NCBI GenBank assembly: GCA_947359465.1
Contig: OX375879.1
Coordinates: forward strand, 126,017,260 to 126,081,259
DNA length: 64,000 nucleotides
Direction of reading: 5' to 3'
DNA from: Metellina segmentata
Lineage: Eukaryota; Arthropoda; Arachnida; Araneae; Tetragnathidae
Part shown: piece by piece, positions 26,960 through 35,743 of the stretch
How positions within the stretch are numbered: position 1 is the first letter of the stretch
Layout of the letters: each line of letters starts with the position of its first letter
Position numbers and translations under genes: made by a program
The notes under the pieces: model-generated
What the model saw: the letters and a program-made list of their open reading frames with translations, nothing else
Told to the model about the DNA's origin: nothing
Database searches by the model: none

Positions 26960-27230
26960 CGTTCTACTTGTCAATATACAAGTAGAACGAAGCGAGTCGA
27001 ATTCTCTTAAAAAATTTCTGTCAGTATACAAGTAAAACGCAGCGAGTCGAATTCTCGTCAAAAATTTCTGTCAATATACAAGTAGAACGCAGCGAGTCGA
27101 ATTCTCGTCAAAAATTTCTGTCAATATACAAGTAGAACGCAGCGAGTCGAATTCTCGTCAAAAATTTCTGTCAATATACAAGTAGAAACGAAGCGAGCGG
27201 GGGGTCGGTTCGACGTTTCTGTAAGTCCAA
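26960..27230. repeat. 50-bp tandem repeat array 1 (hr-like)
   Basis: About four to five copies of a 50-bp unit containing GCGAGTCGAATTCTCGTC. It is related to array 2 at 30,740-31,260, where the unit is also 50 bp and also contains GAATTCTC and GTCAAA. Baculovirus homologous regions are likewise dispersed short-repeat arrays with a GAATTC core; equivalence is only an analogy. Confidence 0.7.
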
Positions 27231-27386
27231 GTAGAACGAAACGAGCGGGGGGTCGGTCCGACGTTTCTGTAAGTCCAAGTAGGAGCTGAGCGAGTTTGAT
27301 CCTGGAGTTGAAAGTAATTTGGATGGGTGTCCTAGTAGTTGAAGTAATTTGGATCCATATCCTCAAGTTGAAAATTAAAGTGAGTT

Positions 27387-27424
27387 AAAAAAAAAAAAAA
27401 ATTTTTTTTTTTTTTTTTTTTTTT
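27387..27424. terminator. A15T23 tract
   Basis: Same type of element as those between the core genes, here in a repeat-rich spacer with no adjacent gene end. Confidence 0.4.
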
Positions 27425-27502
27425 AAAGATAGTCTTGGAAAATAATTCTCTACTCGTCTACTTACCTCAACTACTAGGACACCCATCCAAATTACTTTCA
27501 AC

Positions 27503-27672
27503 TCGAGGCTTTACGCACGAGGCCGTGAAAGAAAAATAAACCCGGGTTTTTTTTTCCAAAATGAATTCGGCACTGCATTCCTACCCACCCATGGGTCCTG
27601 CTGGTAGCATCTGCAAAATCCAATTTCGACTCTCTTTATATCTCTTCGTTTCCGGCAACAGGAAGTGGGCCG
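27503..27672. repeat. 170-bp direct duplication, copy 1
   Basis: Near-identical to 29,649-29,818. Both copies begin TCGAGGCTTTACGCACGAGG and end with CGTTTCCGGCAACAGGAAGT. Each lies just upstream of a RING-family gene, so it appears to be a duplicated promoter segment. Confidence 0.8.
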
Positions 27673-27720
27673 AGGATATAAATCCGCACTCCTTTCTTCT
27701 CCCCGCCCATTACGAACCCC

Positions 27721-28424
27721 ATGCCTTGTGGATTGTGCCATTGGGACGTGCAGCCGACTGAAAAGTACGAGATGGAATGTTGCGAGGCAGTGTTCCACTC
27801 AAACTGTCTCGACCGTTACGCAAATTTCCAAAAGGAACCCTTCTGTCCGAGCTGCGAGGACGCTTTCAGCGACGAGGGACTCGAAGCGATCGCAGCAGCG
27901 GCGGCTGATGGCGAAAAAGCCACCTGCGGACTGTGCAGAGAGGTCGTTTCCACGCTGCATCCCGTCCTCGTCCCGTGCCGACATCCCTTCCACGTCGTAT
28001 GCCTCGCCAAGCACGTCGCCTTTGTCGATCCGAACGGTTGCTGCCCCACCTGCAGAACCGTTCGGATCCCCGAAAATGCCTTGGCCCTACTGACGCGCAC
28101 GTGGCTGGTCGAGTGTGGATGCACGTGCGAAACAGTGCCCTCCAGATGAACCGAGAGTATCCCTCCGAGGTGTTGGATTTCATCGCAGAGGCCTCCAACG
28201 ACCAGTTTTCCAGCGACATTTGGGCAAATCCCAGTGCCTACTGGTCGATCGATCGAGTCGTGGAGTTTCTCTGGCCTCGTCGACCCATGGATCCTACCCT
28301 CACGTCGTTGCTCATGGGAATGCATTTCAAATGGCACGCTTGCAGTGCGCGGTGCGACCTCATTCCTTGCCTCCAACGTCAATGGGCCCTCGGATACGCG
28401 GAGGATCGTTTCTGCAATACGTGA
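27721..28424 (+). pseudogene. Double-RING protein with EFLW domain, frameshifted
   Basis: The frame from ATG 27,721 encodes 142 residues with two RING-like fingers (CGLC...CPSC at about 3-45, and CGLC...CPTC at about 69-116) and stops at 28,149. From about 28,110 another plus frame continues to 28,424 with WSIDRVVEFLWPRRP and a C-x-x-x-C-x-x-x-x-C ending, which is the C-terminal domain of the RING protein at 25,708. The simplest reading is one gene of about 235 codons broken by a frameshift between 28,100 and 28,150. An intact double-RING product of 142 residues could still be made. Confidence 0.6.
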
Positions 28425-28570
28425 CGCCGTTTCCAGCAACAGGACGTGACGCCGTTTCCGGCAACAGGACGTGACGCCGTTTCCGGCAACAGGACGTGAC
28501 GCCGTTTCCGGCAACATATCCTACCTATATATATGTGTGTGTGCGAAGCAGTCAGTTCGGGAAAAACAAA
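28421..28570 (+). promoter_or_regulatory. Repeat-type promoter: 4 x 25 bp, TATA and TCAGT
   Basis: Four tandem copies of a 25-bp unit (GTGACGCCGTTTCC, then GGCAACAGGAC; the first copy has one change) at 28,421-28,516 are followed by CTATATATATGTG and GCAGTCAGTTC before the ATG at 28,571. TATA to TCAGT spacing is about 25-30 bp, as in arthropod Pol II core promoters. The same module recurs at 29,827 and, degraded, at 32,223. Confidence 0.65.
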
Positions 28571-28987
28571 ATGTCTAGCTGCTGTCATTGCGCCGTGTCC
28601 AAAGACTACCCGGTGGATCTATCGTGGACTTGCTCAGAGGACCGTCACTACACGTGTCATCGAGTGATGTTGACCGCTATGGAAAAAATTCCATTCCGGA
28701 ATGTCCTCACCGACTGGATTTTCACCAACCTCACCTATGAATTGGAACAGTGCTCGATTTTCCACCCGACTGGACTTTTAAAGGACAAGCCACTGAAACT
28801 GGAGGAGATGGTGTTATTCCTCTGGCCGCTTCGACCCAAAAACCTTGCTGACGGTACCATACACGAGGTGAGTCTACACCTTTGGCACCTTTGGAAGCAA
28901 GTCCACAAGTGCAGTCCCAGTTGTAGGACGGGGGACGACCTGCACAAACCATTTGTCGAACCCATTGAATATTTTGTATACCTGTAA
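28571..28987 (+). CDS. EFLW-domain protein with degenerate RING-like N-terminus
   Basis: A 138-residue intact frame from ATG 28,571, about 20 bp after the TCAGT initiator. The N-terminus has CCHC and further C/H residues but no complete RING. The C-terminal part contains LEEMVLFLWPLRP and HKCSPSC, clearly the same domain as in the RING genes at 25,708 and 27,721. It may therefore be a family member that lost the ligase finger and could act as a regulator or decoy; that is inference. Confidence 0.6.
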   Translation: MSSCCHCAVSKDYPVDLSWTCSEDRHYTCHRVMLTAMEKIPFRNVLTDWIFTNLTYELEQCSIFHPTGLLKDKPLKLEEMVLFLWPLRPKNLADGTIHEVSLHLWHLWKQVHKCSPSCRTGDDLHKPFVEPIEYFVYL

Positions 28988-29337
28988 TGATAATAAATAA
29001 ATGCAAACGAAAAAAAAAAAAATGTAATTTATTTTTTTCGTTTGGGTAGTAAAACCAACGTTGGTTCCAATCACTTCCTCATTGCCTGTGATCATAGTTT
29101 CGTGCATAGCGATTTTGGCCGACGATCGGCTTTGAGACTTGCAAGTCTCAAAGCCGATCGTCGGCCATTTAACCCCACACGGGAAGCTATGCAGTTTCCA
29201 AATTATTACGAGTTGACATTGCCAGTCTAAAGAACAATGGCCGTGTTATATGCCAAGCCAGGTTCGAGTAGAGATGACATTTTAGAAGAGAGCATTTGGG
29301 TACAGATGGACGAGTGGGACTCTTGGAAAATAATTCT
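28988..29337. other. Spacer with 52-bp perfect palindrome
   Basis: AATAAATAAA just after the stop at 28,987 is a likely polyadenylation signal. An A13 run and T-rich segment follow, then a perfect palindrome at 29,116-29,167. QFPNYYEL-coding sequence at about 29,190-29,220 resembles the start of the short frame at 32,897, so it is probably a gene remnant. Confidence 0.5.
29116..29167. repeat. Perfect 52-bp palindrome
   Basis: Two 26-base arms without a loop; the centre is GAGACTTGCAAGTCTC and the outer part GGCCGACGATCGGC. It can extrude as a cruciform or fold as an RNA hairpin. Confidence 0.9.
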
Positions 29338-29636
29338 CATGTCGACTCTGAAATTTCCGCGATATGTCTAGAGGCGTTGCCCGAGTGTGTTTTCATGGAC
29401 GAGACCTTACTCAACTGTGGATTTCATTCCCTTGTCGAGATGGATCACTCTGGGACGAGAACAGTGTCCACTCTGCGATATCGGAAGGTTTTAAATTGAG
29501 CATTACGATTGGCACCGAGTGCCCGTCGCGACTCGACCTGACAAAGTGGATAAGTACGAATGAATTTAAACAACATCTTCCACACCTCACCGCGGTCCGA
29601 TTATTCTGGAAACGACCGCCGCGTTTGTCCACGTGA
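29338..29636 (+). pseudogene. Decayed RING-family gene
   Basis: Starts like the RING gene at 25,708 (ATGTCGAC) and soon shows ICLEALPECV in another frame, then a further shift to a frame ending at 29,636. No complete RING finger survives. A related short fragment lies at 31,846. The 3' end abuts the second 170-bp duplication. Confidence 0.45.
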
Positions 29637-29648
29637 ATCGTTGCCCTT

Positions 29649-29818
29649 TCGAGGCTTTACGCACGAGGCCGTGAAAGAAAAATAAACCCGGGTTTTTTTT
29701 TTCCAAAATGAATTCGGCACTGCATTCCTACCCACCCATGGGTCCTGCTGGTAGCATCTGCAAAATCCAATTTCGACTCTCTTTATCTCTCTTCGTTTCC
29801 GGCAACAGGAAGTGGGCC
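29649..29818. repeat. 170-bp direct duplication, copy 2
   Basis: Second copy of 27,503-27,672. It is followed directly by two 25-bp CGTTTCCGGCAACAGGAC repeats and a TATA-TCAGT promoter. Confidence 0.8.
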
Positions 29819-29826
29819 GCAACAGG

Positions 29827-29933
29827 ACGTGACGCCGTTTCCGGCAACAGGACGTGACGCCGTTTCCGGCAACATATCCTACCTATATATATATGTGCGT
29901 GTGTGCGAAGCAGTCAGTTATACGACTTGCATC
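29827..29933 (+). promoter_or_regulatory. Repeat-type promoter: 2 x 25 bp, TATA and TCAGT
   Basis: Same module as at 28,421, with two full repeat units, TATATATATATGTG and GCAGTCAGTTA just before the ATG at 29,934. Confidence 0.65.
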
Positions 29934-30527
29934 ATGTCGACCGCAGACCGAGATGCATATGATCGAGATATGATCACGTCCGACATGGCGTTCATGGAGT
30001 TCATGCACGACGCCCGTGTCGGACTGCTTTCGGCCCGACCTCCAGAGGTGGTGGAAATCGGGATCGACTATTGCGACTGGGTCGTGGGGACGTTGACCGA
30101 GATGTTTCCCGACGGTCCGTGGGACTTTATTCTTCGCATCGTCTTGTGGAAGACCAGCCGCGCGACCTGCGTCCAATCCGGTCTGGATCGGCACGGGGGT
30201 GACCATTTAAAGTTCTTTTGGGAAGACGTCGTCGTCCCAAAGATTTTCGAGGCGGCCGAACGTGCGTGGCATCGTTCGTCGGGATATTTGGTCATTCCCG
30301 TGAGCACGTGGATCCATCTCGGAACCATCCTCTTGGAGTGGATCTACGGGTCGAATCATTGGGAGCAGAGACACTTTGAAGCTCCCACGCCCTGCTCCAT
30401 CTGTTTGGAATGGATGTACGAGTGTGAATCGACGCGTTGCCGTCATCGTTTCCACGTTTACTGTCTGGACGGGTGGAGACGTACCGGTGACGGGACGTGC
30501 CCCATGTGCAGGGCACGTTTGGATTGA
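29934..30527 (+). CDS. C-terminal RING-H2 protein
   Basis: A 197-residue intact frame from ATG 29,934. The N-terminal 150 residues are a helical domain I do not recognise (Trp-rich, no Cys pairs). A canonical RING-H2 finger ends the protein: CSIC at about 154-157, CRHRFHVYCLDGW and CPMCRA. The order (domain first, RING last) is the reverse of the 25,708 protein and it lacks the EFLW domain, so it is a separate RING gene. E3 ubiquitin ligase activity is likely. A hairpin-T element follows 25 bp after the stop. Confidence 0.72.
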   Translation: MSTADRDAYDRDMITSDMAFMEFMHDARVGLLSARPPEVVEIGIDYCDWVVGTLTEMFPDGPWDFILRIVLWKTSRATCVQSGLDRHGGDHLKFFWEDVVVPKIFEAAERAWHRSSGYLVIPVSTWIHLGTILLEWIYGSNHWEQRHFEAPTPCSICLEWMYECESTRCRHRFHVYCLDGWRRTGDGTCPMCRARLD

Positions 30528-30551
30528 TTGATTTATTGGGGGTGGGGGGGG

Positions 30552-30589
30552 AAAAATGGGAGCAGAGGGGAGCCTCTGCTCCCATTTTT
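30552..30589 (+). terminator. Hairpin followed by T run
   Basis: A 17-bp stem (AAAAATGGGAGCAGAGG with its complement) and a 4-base loop GGAG, with a T8 run at the 3' side, 25 bp after the RING-H2 stop codon. It has the shape of an intrinsic terminator. Confidence 0.5.
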
Positions 30590-30739
30590 TTTCCTTTCGG
30601 TCGTACCAAGATTGGGCATGCATCTCCTCAATTGGAAAAAAAAAATGGGAGCCTATGTTCAGAGGTTTGTACCAAGATAAGTGGTGAGCTGAAGCGAGTG
30701 GGTCGGTCAAAGGTGAGCACAGCAGAAGCGAGTTGAATT

Positions 30740-31260
30740 ATTTTTTGTAATAAAGTAGAGCAAATAAGCGAGTTGAATTCTCCGTCAAAGGTTTCTGTAA
30801 ATCCAAATAGCAAAGAAGCGAGATGAATTCTCCGTCAAAGGTTTCTGTAAATCCAAATAGCAAAGAAGCGAGATGAATTCTCCGTCAAAGGTTTCTGTAA
30901 ATCCAAATAGCAAAGAAGCGAGATGAATTCTCCGTCAAAGGTTTCTGTAATAAAGTAGAAAAGAAGCGAGATGAATTCTCCGTCAAAGGTTTCTGTAATA
31001 AAGTAGAAAAGAAGCGAGATGAATTCTCCGTCAAAGGTTTCTGTAATAAAGTAGAAAAGAAGCGAGATGAATTCTCCGTCAAAGGTTTCTGTAAATCCAA
31101 ATAGCAAAGAAGCGAGATGAATTCTCCGTCAAAGGTTTCTGTAAATCCAAGTAGAAACGAGTGGGGTGAATTCTCCGTCAAAGGTTTCTGTAAATCCAAA
31201 TAGCAAAGAAGCGAGATGAATTCTCCGTCAAAGGTTTCTGTAAATCCAAGTAGAACGAGT
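30740..31260. repeat. 50-bp tandem repeat array 2 (hr-like)
   Basis: About ten copies of a 50-bp unit containing GCGAGATGAATTCTCCGTC and AAAGGTTTCTGTAA; a 42-44-bp variant occurs where AATCCAAATAGC is replaced by a shorter linker. Related to array 1. Confidence 0.9.
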
Positions 31261-31300
31261 GGGGGTGATGAGCTGAGCGAGTTTGATCCTAGAGTTAACA

Positions 31301-31603
<303 letters not shown>

Positions 31604-31845
31604 TTCCTCAATATAATCTGAGCCATCAAAATATTTTTCTACAACGGTCAAAGCTGAGAACGCCAGAGTTGAAGAAGCCGAGTGAAGAAAACCAGCAATG
31701 ACTCATCGCTCGAATAATCCAAGTCTCTGTATCCAAGAGCAGATCGGAAGCGAGTTGACAAAAATTATTTATTCTCTCAGCGCGTTTCAGAATTATCTCA
31801 TTCACTCCCCCTGTCCAATTCTGATCAGAGTGAAATTTACTCGAC

Positions 31846-31950
31846 ATGTCTAAAGAGACGAGTGCGTTTTCATGGATTTCACTCCTTGTCGAGGACGAGA
31901 AGGAGTGTTCGCTCTGCGATATCGGCAGCGAACCCCGTTTAGACGTGTGA
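31846..31950 (+). pseudogene. RING-family fragment (34 codons)
   Basis: Starts ATGTCTAAAGAG and encodes a short frame ending in CSLCDIG and a stop. The DNA resembles part of 29,338-29,636 (GACGAGAA-AGTGT--CTCTGCGATATCGG). Too short to be functional. Confidence 0.4.
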
Positions 31951-32316
31951 CCTTTTATCTATATATAAAAAAGTTTTACGGCAAGCGGTCCACGAGTGTA
32001 GCGACCGTTGCAAAGAGATTGGATTTGCCTGAAAAAGAGGAAACGAAAAATTTGGCTTTGTTGAGAATCCCGAGAGAGAAATTCGTTTGGGTAGTGGCAT
32101 TCTTCATCCACCTCGGACCCATGGTTGCATCTCCTCGATCGAATTTCCGACTCTCTTTATCTTTCTCCATTTGGACGTTGCGAAGGTCGAGAATAGTTCA
32201 TCTCTAAAAATAAAACGTGGTCGTTTCCGGTCGCGATAACGGGACGGATGTCCGGCAACATATCCCCTATATATATACGAAGCAGCCAGTCTAATTCATA
32301 CATTTCCTGCGTGGTC
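31951..32316 (+). promoter_or_regulatory. Spacer ending in TATA-CAGT promoter of the spliced RING gene
   Basis: At 32,221-32,300 a degraded form of the CGTTTCCGG...GGCAACA module is followed by CCCCTATATATATACG and GCAGCCAGTC, then the ATG at 32,317. The rest of the stretch shows no gene. Confidence 0.55.
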
Positions 32317-32783
32317 ATGGATAAGGGTAAGTCCAACTATATACTCTTGACGCAAATAATAACCTATACAGATGCTAAAAAACAATTCGTTTTCTTATTA
32401 TTATAGCCTTGAATTGTACGCTGTGTGGGAAAAACTTGTGTTTCACCCAGTGCCGAGATGATACCTTCAACGTAGAGACGCCGAGATATTGTGCCGGACA
32501 CAATATAATGTTATCCAGATGCGAGCATGCGTTCCATATTGCCTGCATAGTGCCTCTGTTGAAAGAACAAGGGAAGAATCTGGAGGCCATCAAACCTCAC
32601 GTGGGAAAGACGCGGGAACATGACCCCACCATCAAATGTTGCCCGAAATGCTCGAAAACGCTACCCTGGATGGACATTTTCAGAGTAATGGACACTGTGG
32701 ACGTTTTAATCATGTCGGCTTTATATCACCCAAATGGTTTGGGGCAGGATAAAGTGGAGACGGACGAAGTTTGGCACGTGTAA
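32317..32783 (+). CDS. RING-like finger protein with one intron
   Basis: Exon 1 is 32,317-32,326 (10 nt), the intron is 32,327-32,406 (80 nt, GTAAGT...TTATTATAG) and exon 2 is 32,407-32,783. Splicing joins a split Ala codon and gives 128 residues. Without splicing the ATG frame stops after about 30 codons, and exon 2 has no upstream ATG of its own. The product has CTLC, CEHAFHIAC and CCPKC in RING-H2-like order. TATATATATA and GCAGCCAGT lie upstream at core-promoter spacing. The intron implies nuclear splicing; this may be a host-adapted copy of the viral RING family, or a viral gene with an intron. AATAAA occurs at about 32,837. Confidence 0.65.
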
Positions 32784-32896
32784 CATCTTTTTTTGTAATA
32801 ATCCCAATGTAATGTATACAATTTCTTTTGGTTTTAAATAAATTGATTTAAAAAAAACCGTGTTTTTTTTTAATCGGATGGACGTTGGTCTTTGAC

Positions 32897-33058
32897 ATGT
32901 CCAAAAAAAATGAGTCTGCCCAATTTCCCAATTACGTCGACTTGGAGAAGTCGAGTAGAGTTTGTCAAGTATTACCGCTTAACATTCGACTAAAAAAATC
33001 AATTTCTATTTTATTGCTCCTAGTTCAAAATCTCCTCTTTCCAATGGTAATAGAATAA
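32897..33058 (+). pseudogene. Short frame crossing the viral/host junction
   Basis: A 53-codon frame whose first about 15 codons (with AQFPNYVDLE) resemble the remnant at about 29,190-29,220, while the rest turns AT-rich and hydrophobic. It looks like a viral gene 5' end truncated by the junction and continuing by chance into host DNA. Confidence 0.4.
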
Positions 33059-33060
33059 GA
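32960..33060. other. Probable viral/host junction
   Basis: Left of here: packed frames, TATA-CAGT promoters, An-Tn tracts and balanced base composition. Right of here: AT-rich DNA without frames, then transposon remnants. No target duplication or terminal repeat is visible, so the exact base cannot be set. Confidence 0.5.
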
Positions 33061-34350
33061 GGAAGTTTGAAAATTATGCACTTCACATCTGACACGGCCT
33101 TTCAAATGTAAACAAACCGACATTTCTAATCTCTCAACAATGTATATTATATTTTTTTACTCAAATTATTTTCGATAATCAGTAATAATTTAGTTTTTTT
33201 TTCTAACTATTTTTATTTATTTTACCATGAGTTAGCTTTTCTGAGACATGATCTGACTAGGATAAATGTTGGTTTTCTGCACGATATGCAACAATCTGTC
33301 TGGGCAAAATATTTTTATTTACGTAACTTAAATCCAAATCACGGCCTTTGTCCAGTTGGGAATGAAAGCTGGTGGAAATTTCAACGTGCTAAAAGAGTGA
33401 TGTGTATTACCATGATAAACACACACATATTGCCTTGCCTTATACTGCCTACATTTTGAAGAGAATTAAATCAAATTTCAGAGACTTGGTGAATTGTTGA
33501 AAAAAATTTGTTCACGGAAAGACCTAAATGAACAATGTGATTTGGACTCGCGTTCCAAAAAAAAAATGTGTTTGTAACCATCCAAAACTGGGAGTGTTTG
33601 ATGCAGTGGAAATATTATAAAGTGCTATACATTATCTAGAGCAATCCATTTTATACAAATTTTTAAGAAAACTAGACAAAGACCGTGTTATCGACGGAGA
33701 GCGAAAACTCTCCGAATAGTAAAAAGACCCGCCATAGAAAGAAAAGCATAAAAAAATTGAATGTATTAAAAATGAAAGAGATCACCCTTTATATAAATCA
33801 GGATTTCATTAACGGTAAATTATTTATAAAAATCCATTTTTATAAAAATCCAACCTCGTGATGAACAAACCCCACTAAAAGAACTGTCATGTGCTTGCCA
33901 TGCAGTGGCCGTAGTGTTGGTTTGCGAAGCAAACCAAATTGGAATTCGTAGTAAGAACTTTTCATAAGGGGCGATAAATGATTATTTTATGTTTCACATA
34001 AATATACTCATTTTATAAGATATTCTCAGTTCATAAAGAGGAATTATTAATTTGACCGAGAAACCTATGCTAAAAGAATAGCATTGACATAATTATGTTC
34101 CTAAAATGCTTCATTTTTTAAGTAAAATTATTAACATCCTATACAAGAAAATTACATTTCCAAATTGTAGGTTTGAAAATAACTCTGTGATATTAATTAC
34201 CGTGAAAATATGTGATTTCTCGCGTCTGTCAGAAAGAGTTTCAAATAGTTTAATGGTGAAGACCCAGGCGGCAAGTCATGAACAGGACTAGCATGTGAAT
34301 TAAAGTTTGGAATGGATATATCATCGTTCCGTATATTGTTCGATTCCCAT
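33059..34350. other. AT-rich host spacer
   Basis: No gene, RNA or clear repeat seen. A few short palindromes occur (for example GGTTTGCGAAGCAAACC at about 33,920). Confidence 0.6.
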
Positions 34351-34599
34351 TCAAAAAATATCATCGTTTCTTTCAATTTCCGGGACTTCATCTACGTCAC
34401 TGTCACTATCGGAGACACTATCCTCTTGGATTGAATTCTCCAAATCATATTTTGTTAGATCGTCTTCGTCGCTTGAATTTAAATCCCACTCATCTGTATC
34501 ATTTAAAAGAATTCTTTCTATTTCTTCTTTCGACAATGTTTTCCTATAACGAGCCAGTTCGATAGTGAAGAAACCAAATTCTCTATTCAATAGCCACAC
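34351..34599 (-). pseudogene. piggyBac-type transposase N-terminal fragment
   Basis: An 82-codon frame with LSKEEIERILLND followed by an Asp/Ser/Glu-rich stretch (SDSDSDVDEVPEIE). This acidic opening is typical of piggyBac-like transposases, but the DDD catalytic part is absent. Confidence 0.4.
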
Positions 34600-34881
34600 A
34601 AAACTGTCCGGTCCGAAACCAAGCTTGGAAGAAGTATGTGAAAGGGCGCAGTTAAAAGCCGATCCCTAACTTGTTGTTTGTCATTAAGGGAAACTACCCT
34701 ACTGCTTCAGGCGAAAGGAGGGAGCATTGTAGTGAGGGAATGACGGATTGCCCTTCTCTGGGTTAGGGGGATAGCCAGTAGCTTTAATGACTTAAGCCGG
34801 TTCGGGCGGGTGCTGGGCTTTTGCATGTGAAGCCGTTTCGGCCGTCTTGGGCGTTAGAGGGTTAACAGGGAACTTGGTTTC

Positions 34882-35724
34882 TTGGTCGTAGGAAAACTTG
34901 CTGGGGAGTTCCTTAAACTCCAAGTTTCTACTGCTGACCAGCACAGGGAACTCACCAAATACATGGATGCTAATAACATGCATTATTTCTATCGTTCGCC
35001 CAAAAGCCAAAAACCGTTTAAAGTGGTTCTTAAAGGTCTTCCACCCTCAATCCCCTGTGGTGGTGTTCAAACTGAGTTATTGGCTCTCGGCTATCCTGTG
35101 ACGAAAGTCAATCAGTTTAAAAAATTCAAAACTACAAGATTGCTACCAATCTTCCAAATCCATCTAACGCCGGGGGAGAAGGCCCAGGAAATCTACCAAC
35201 TGACACATTTTATGTCGTTAACGGTCGAAGTGACCAAATTCATTAATAAGCGAGGGGCACCTCAGTGCTTTAATTGTCAGCACTTCAATCATAGCAGTGA
35301 AAACTGCAAGATGCAACCACGTTGTGTCATATGTGGCGAAGGTCACAACTCGAAAGATTGCACGAATAAGGAAAATGGACCGGTATGTGCCAATTGCAAT
35401 GGACGCCACACGGCAAACTACCGTGGCTGCCCGAAATACCCAAAACCTCCCCGCGCCCTTGCTCCTAACAGAGTACAACCGGGTATATCGTATGCACAAA
35501 AATTACGTGGTGTTAACACACCAGCTCACAAAACTCCGAGCACTGAGAATGCCCCATCTTCTTTGATTTCTGAAAGACCCACAGCTGAGTCCAGTCCTAT
35601 TCAGCAAAACCTTGATGATTTTAAATCCATAATGCAACTCATTAATGAAATCAAACAAATATTTAACAACGTTAATATTACTGAACTCCTGCTGATAAGC
35701 TTTTTATGCTTATACAGGAATTAA
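34882..35724 (+). pseudogene. Jockey ORF1 (gag-like) with zinc knuckles
   Basis: A 280-codon frame without a proper start. Zinc knuckles at about residues 133-185: CFNCQHFNHSSENC, CVICGEGHNSKDC and CANCNGRHTANYRGC. Upstream SLTVEVTKFINKRGAPQ is typical of Jockey gag. Such proteins bind the LINE RNA. The N-terminal part is missing or altered. Confidence 0.8.
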
Positions 35725-35743
35725 ATCATAAACCAGCCGCTGA

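Larger units (their letters stand above)
26376..27720. other. Repeat-rich spacer
   Basis: Holds a possible 91-codon basic minus frame (26,538-26,813), a 50-bp repeat array (about 26,960-27,230), an A15T23 tract (27,387-27,424) and the first copy of a 170-bp duplication (27,503-27,672). CAAGT(A/G)GA-CTGAGCGAGTTTGATCCT recurs here and at about 31,270. Confidence 0.6.

Noticed and set aside
26960..31260. CRISPR-like array
   Set aside because: The 50-bp units are contiguous with no unique spacers, and the setting is eukaryotic.
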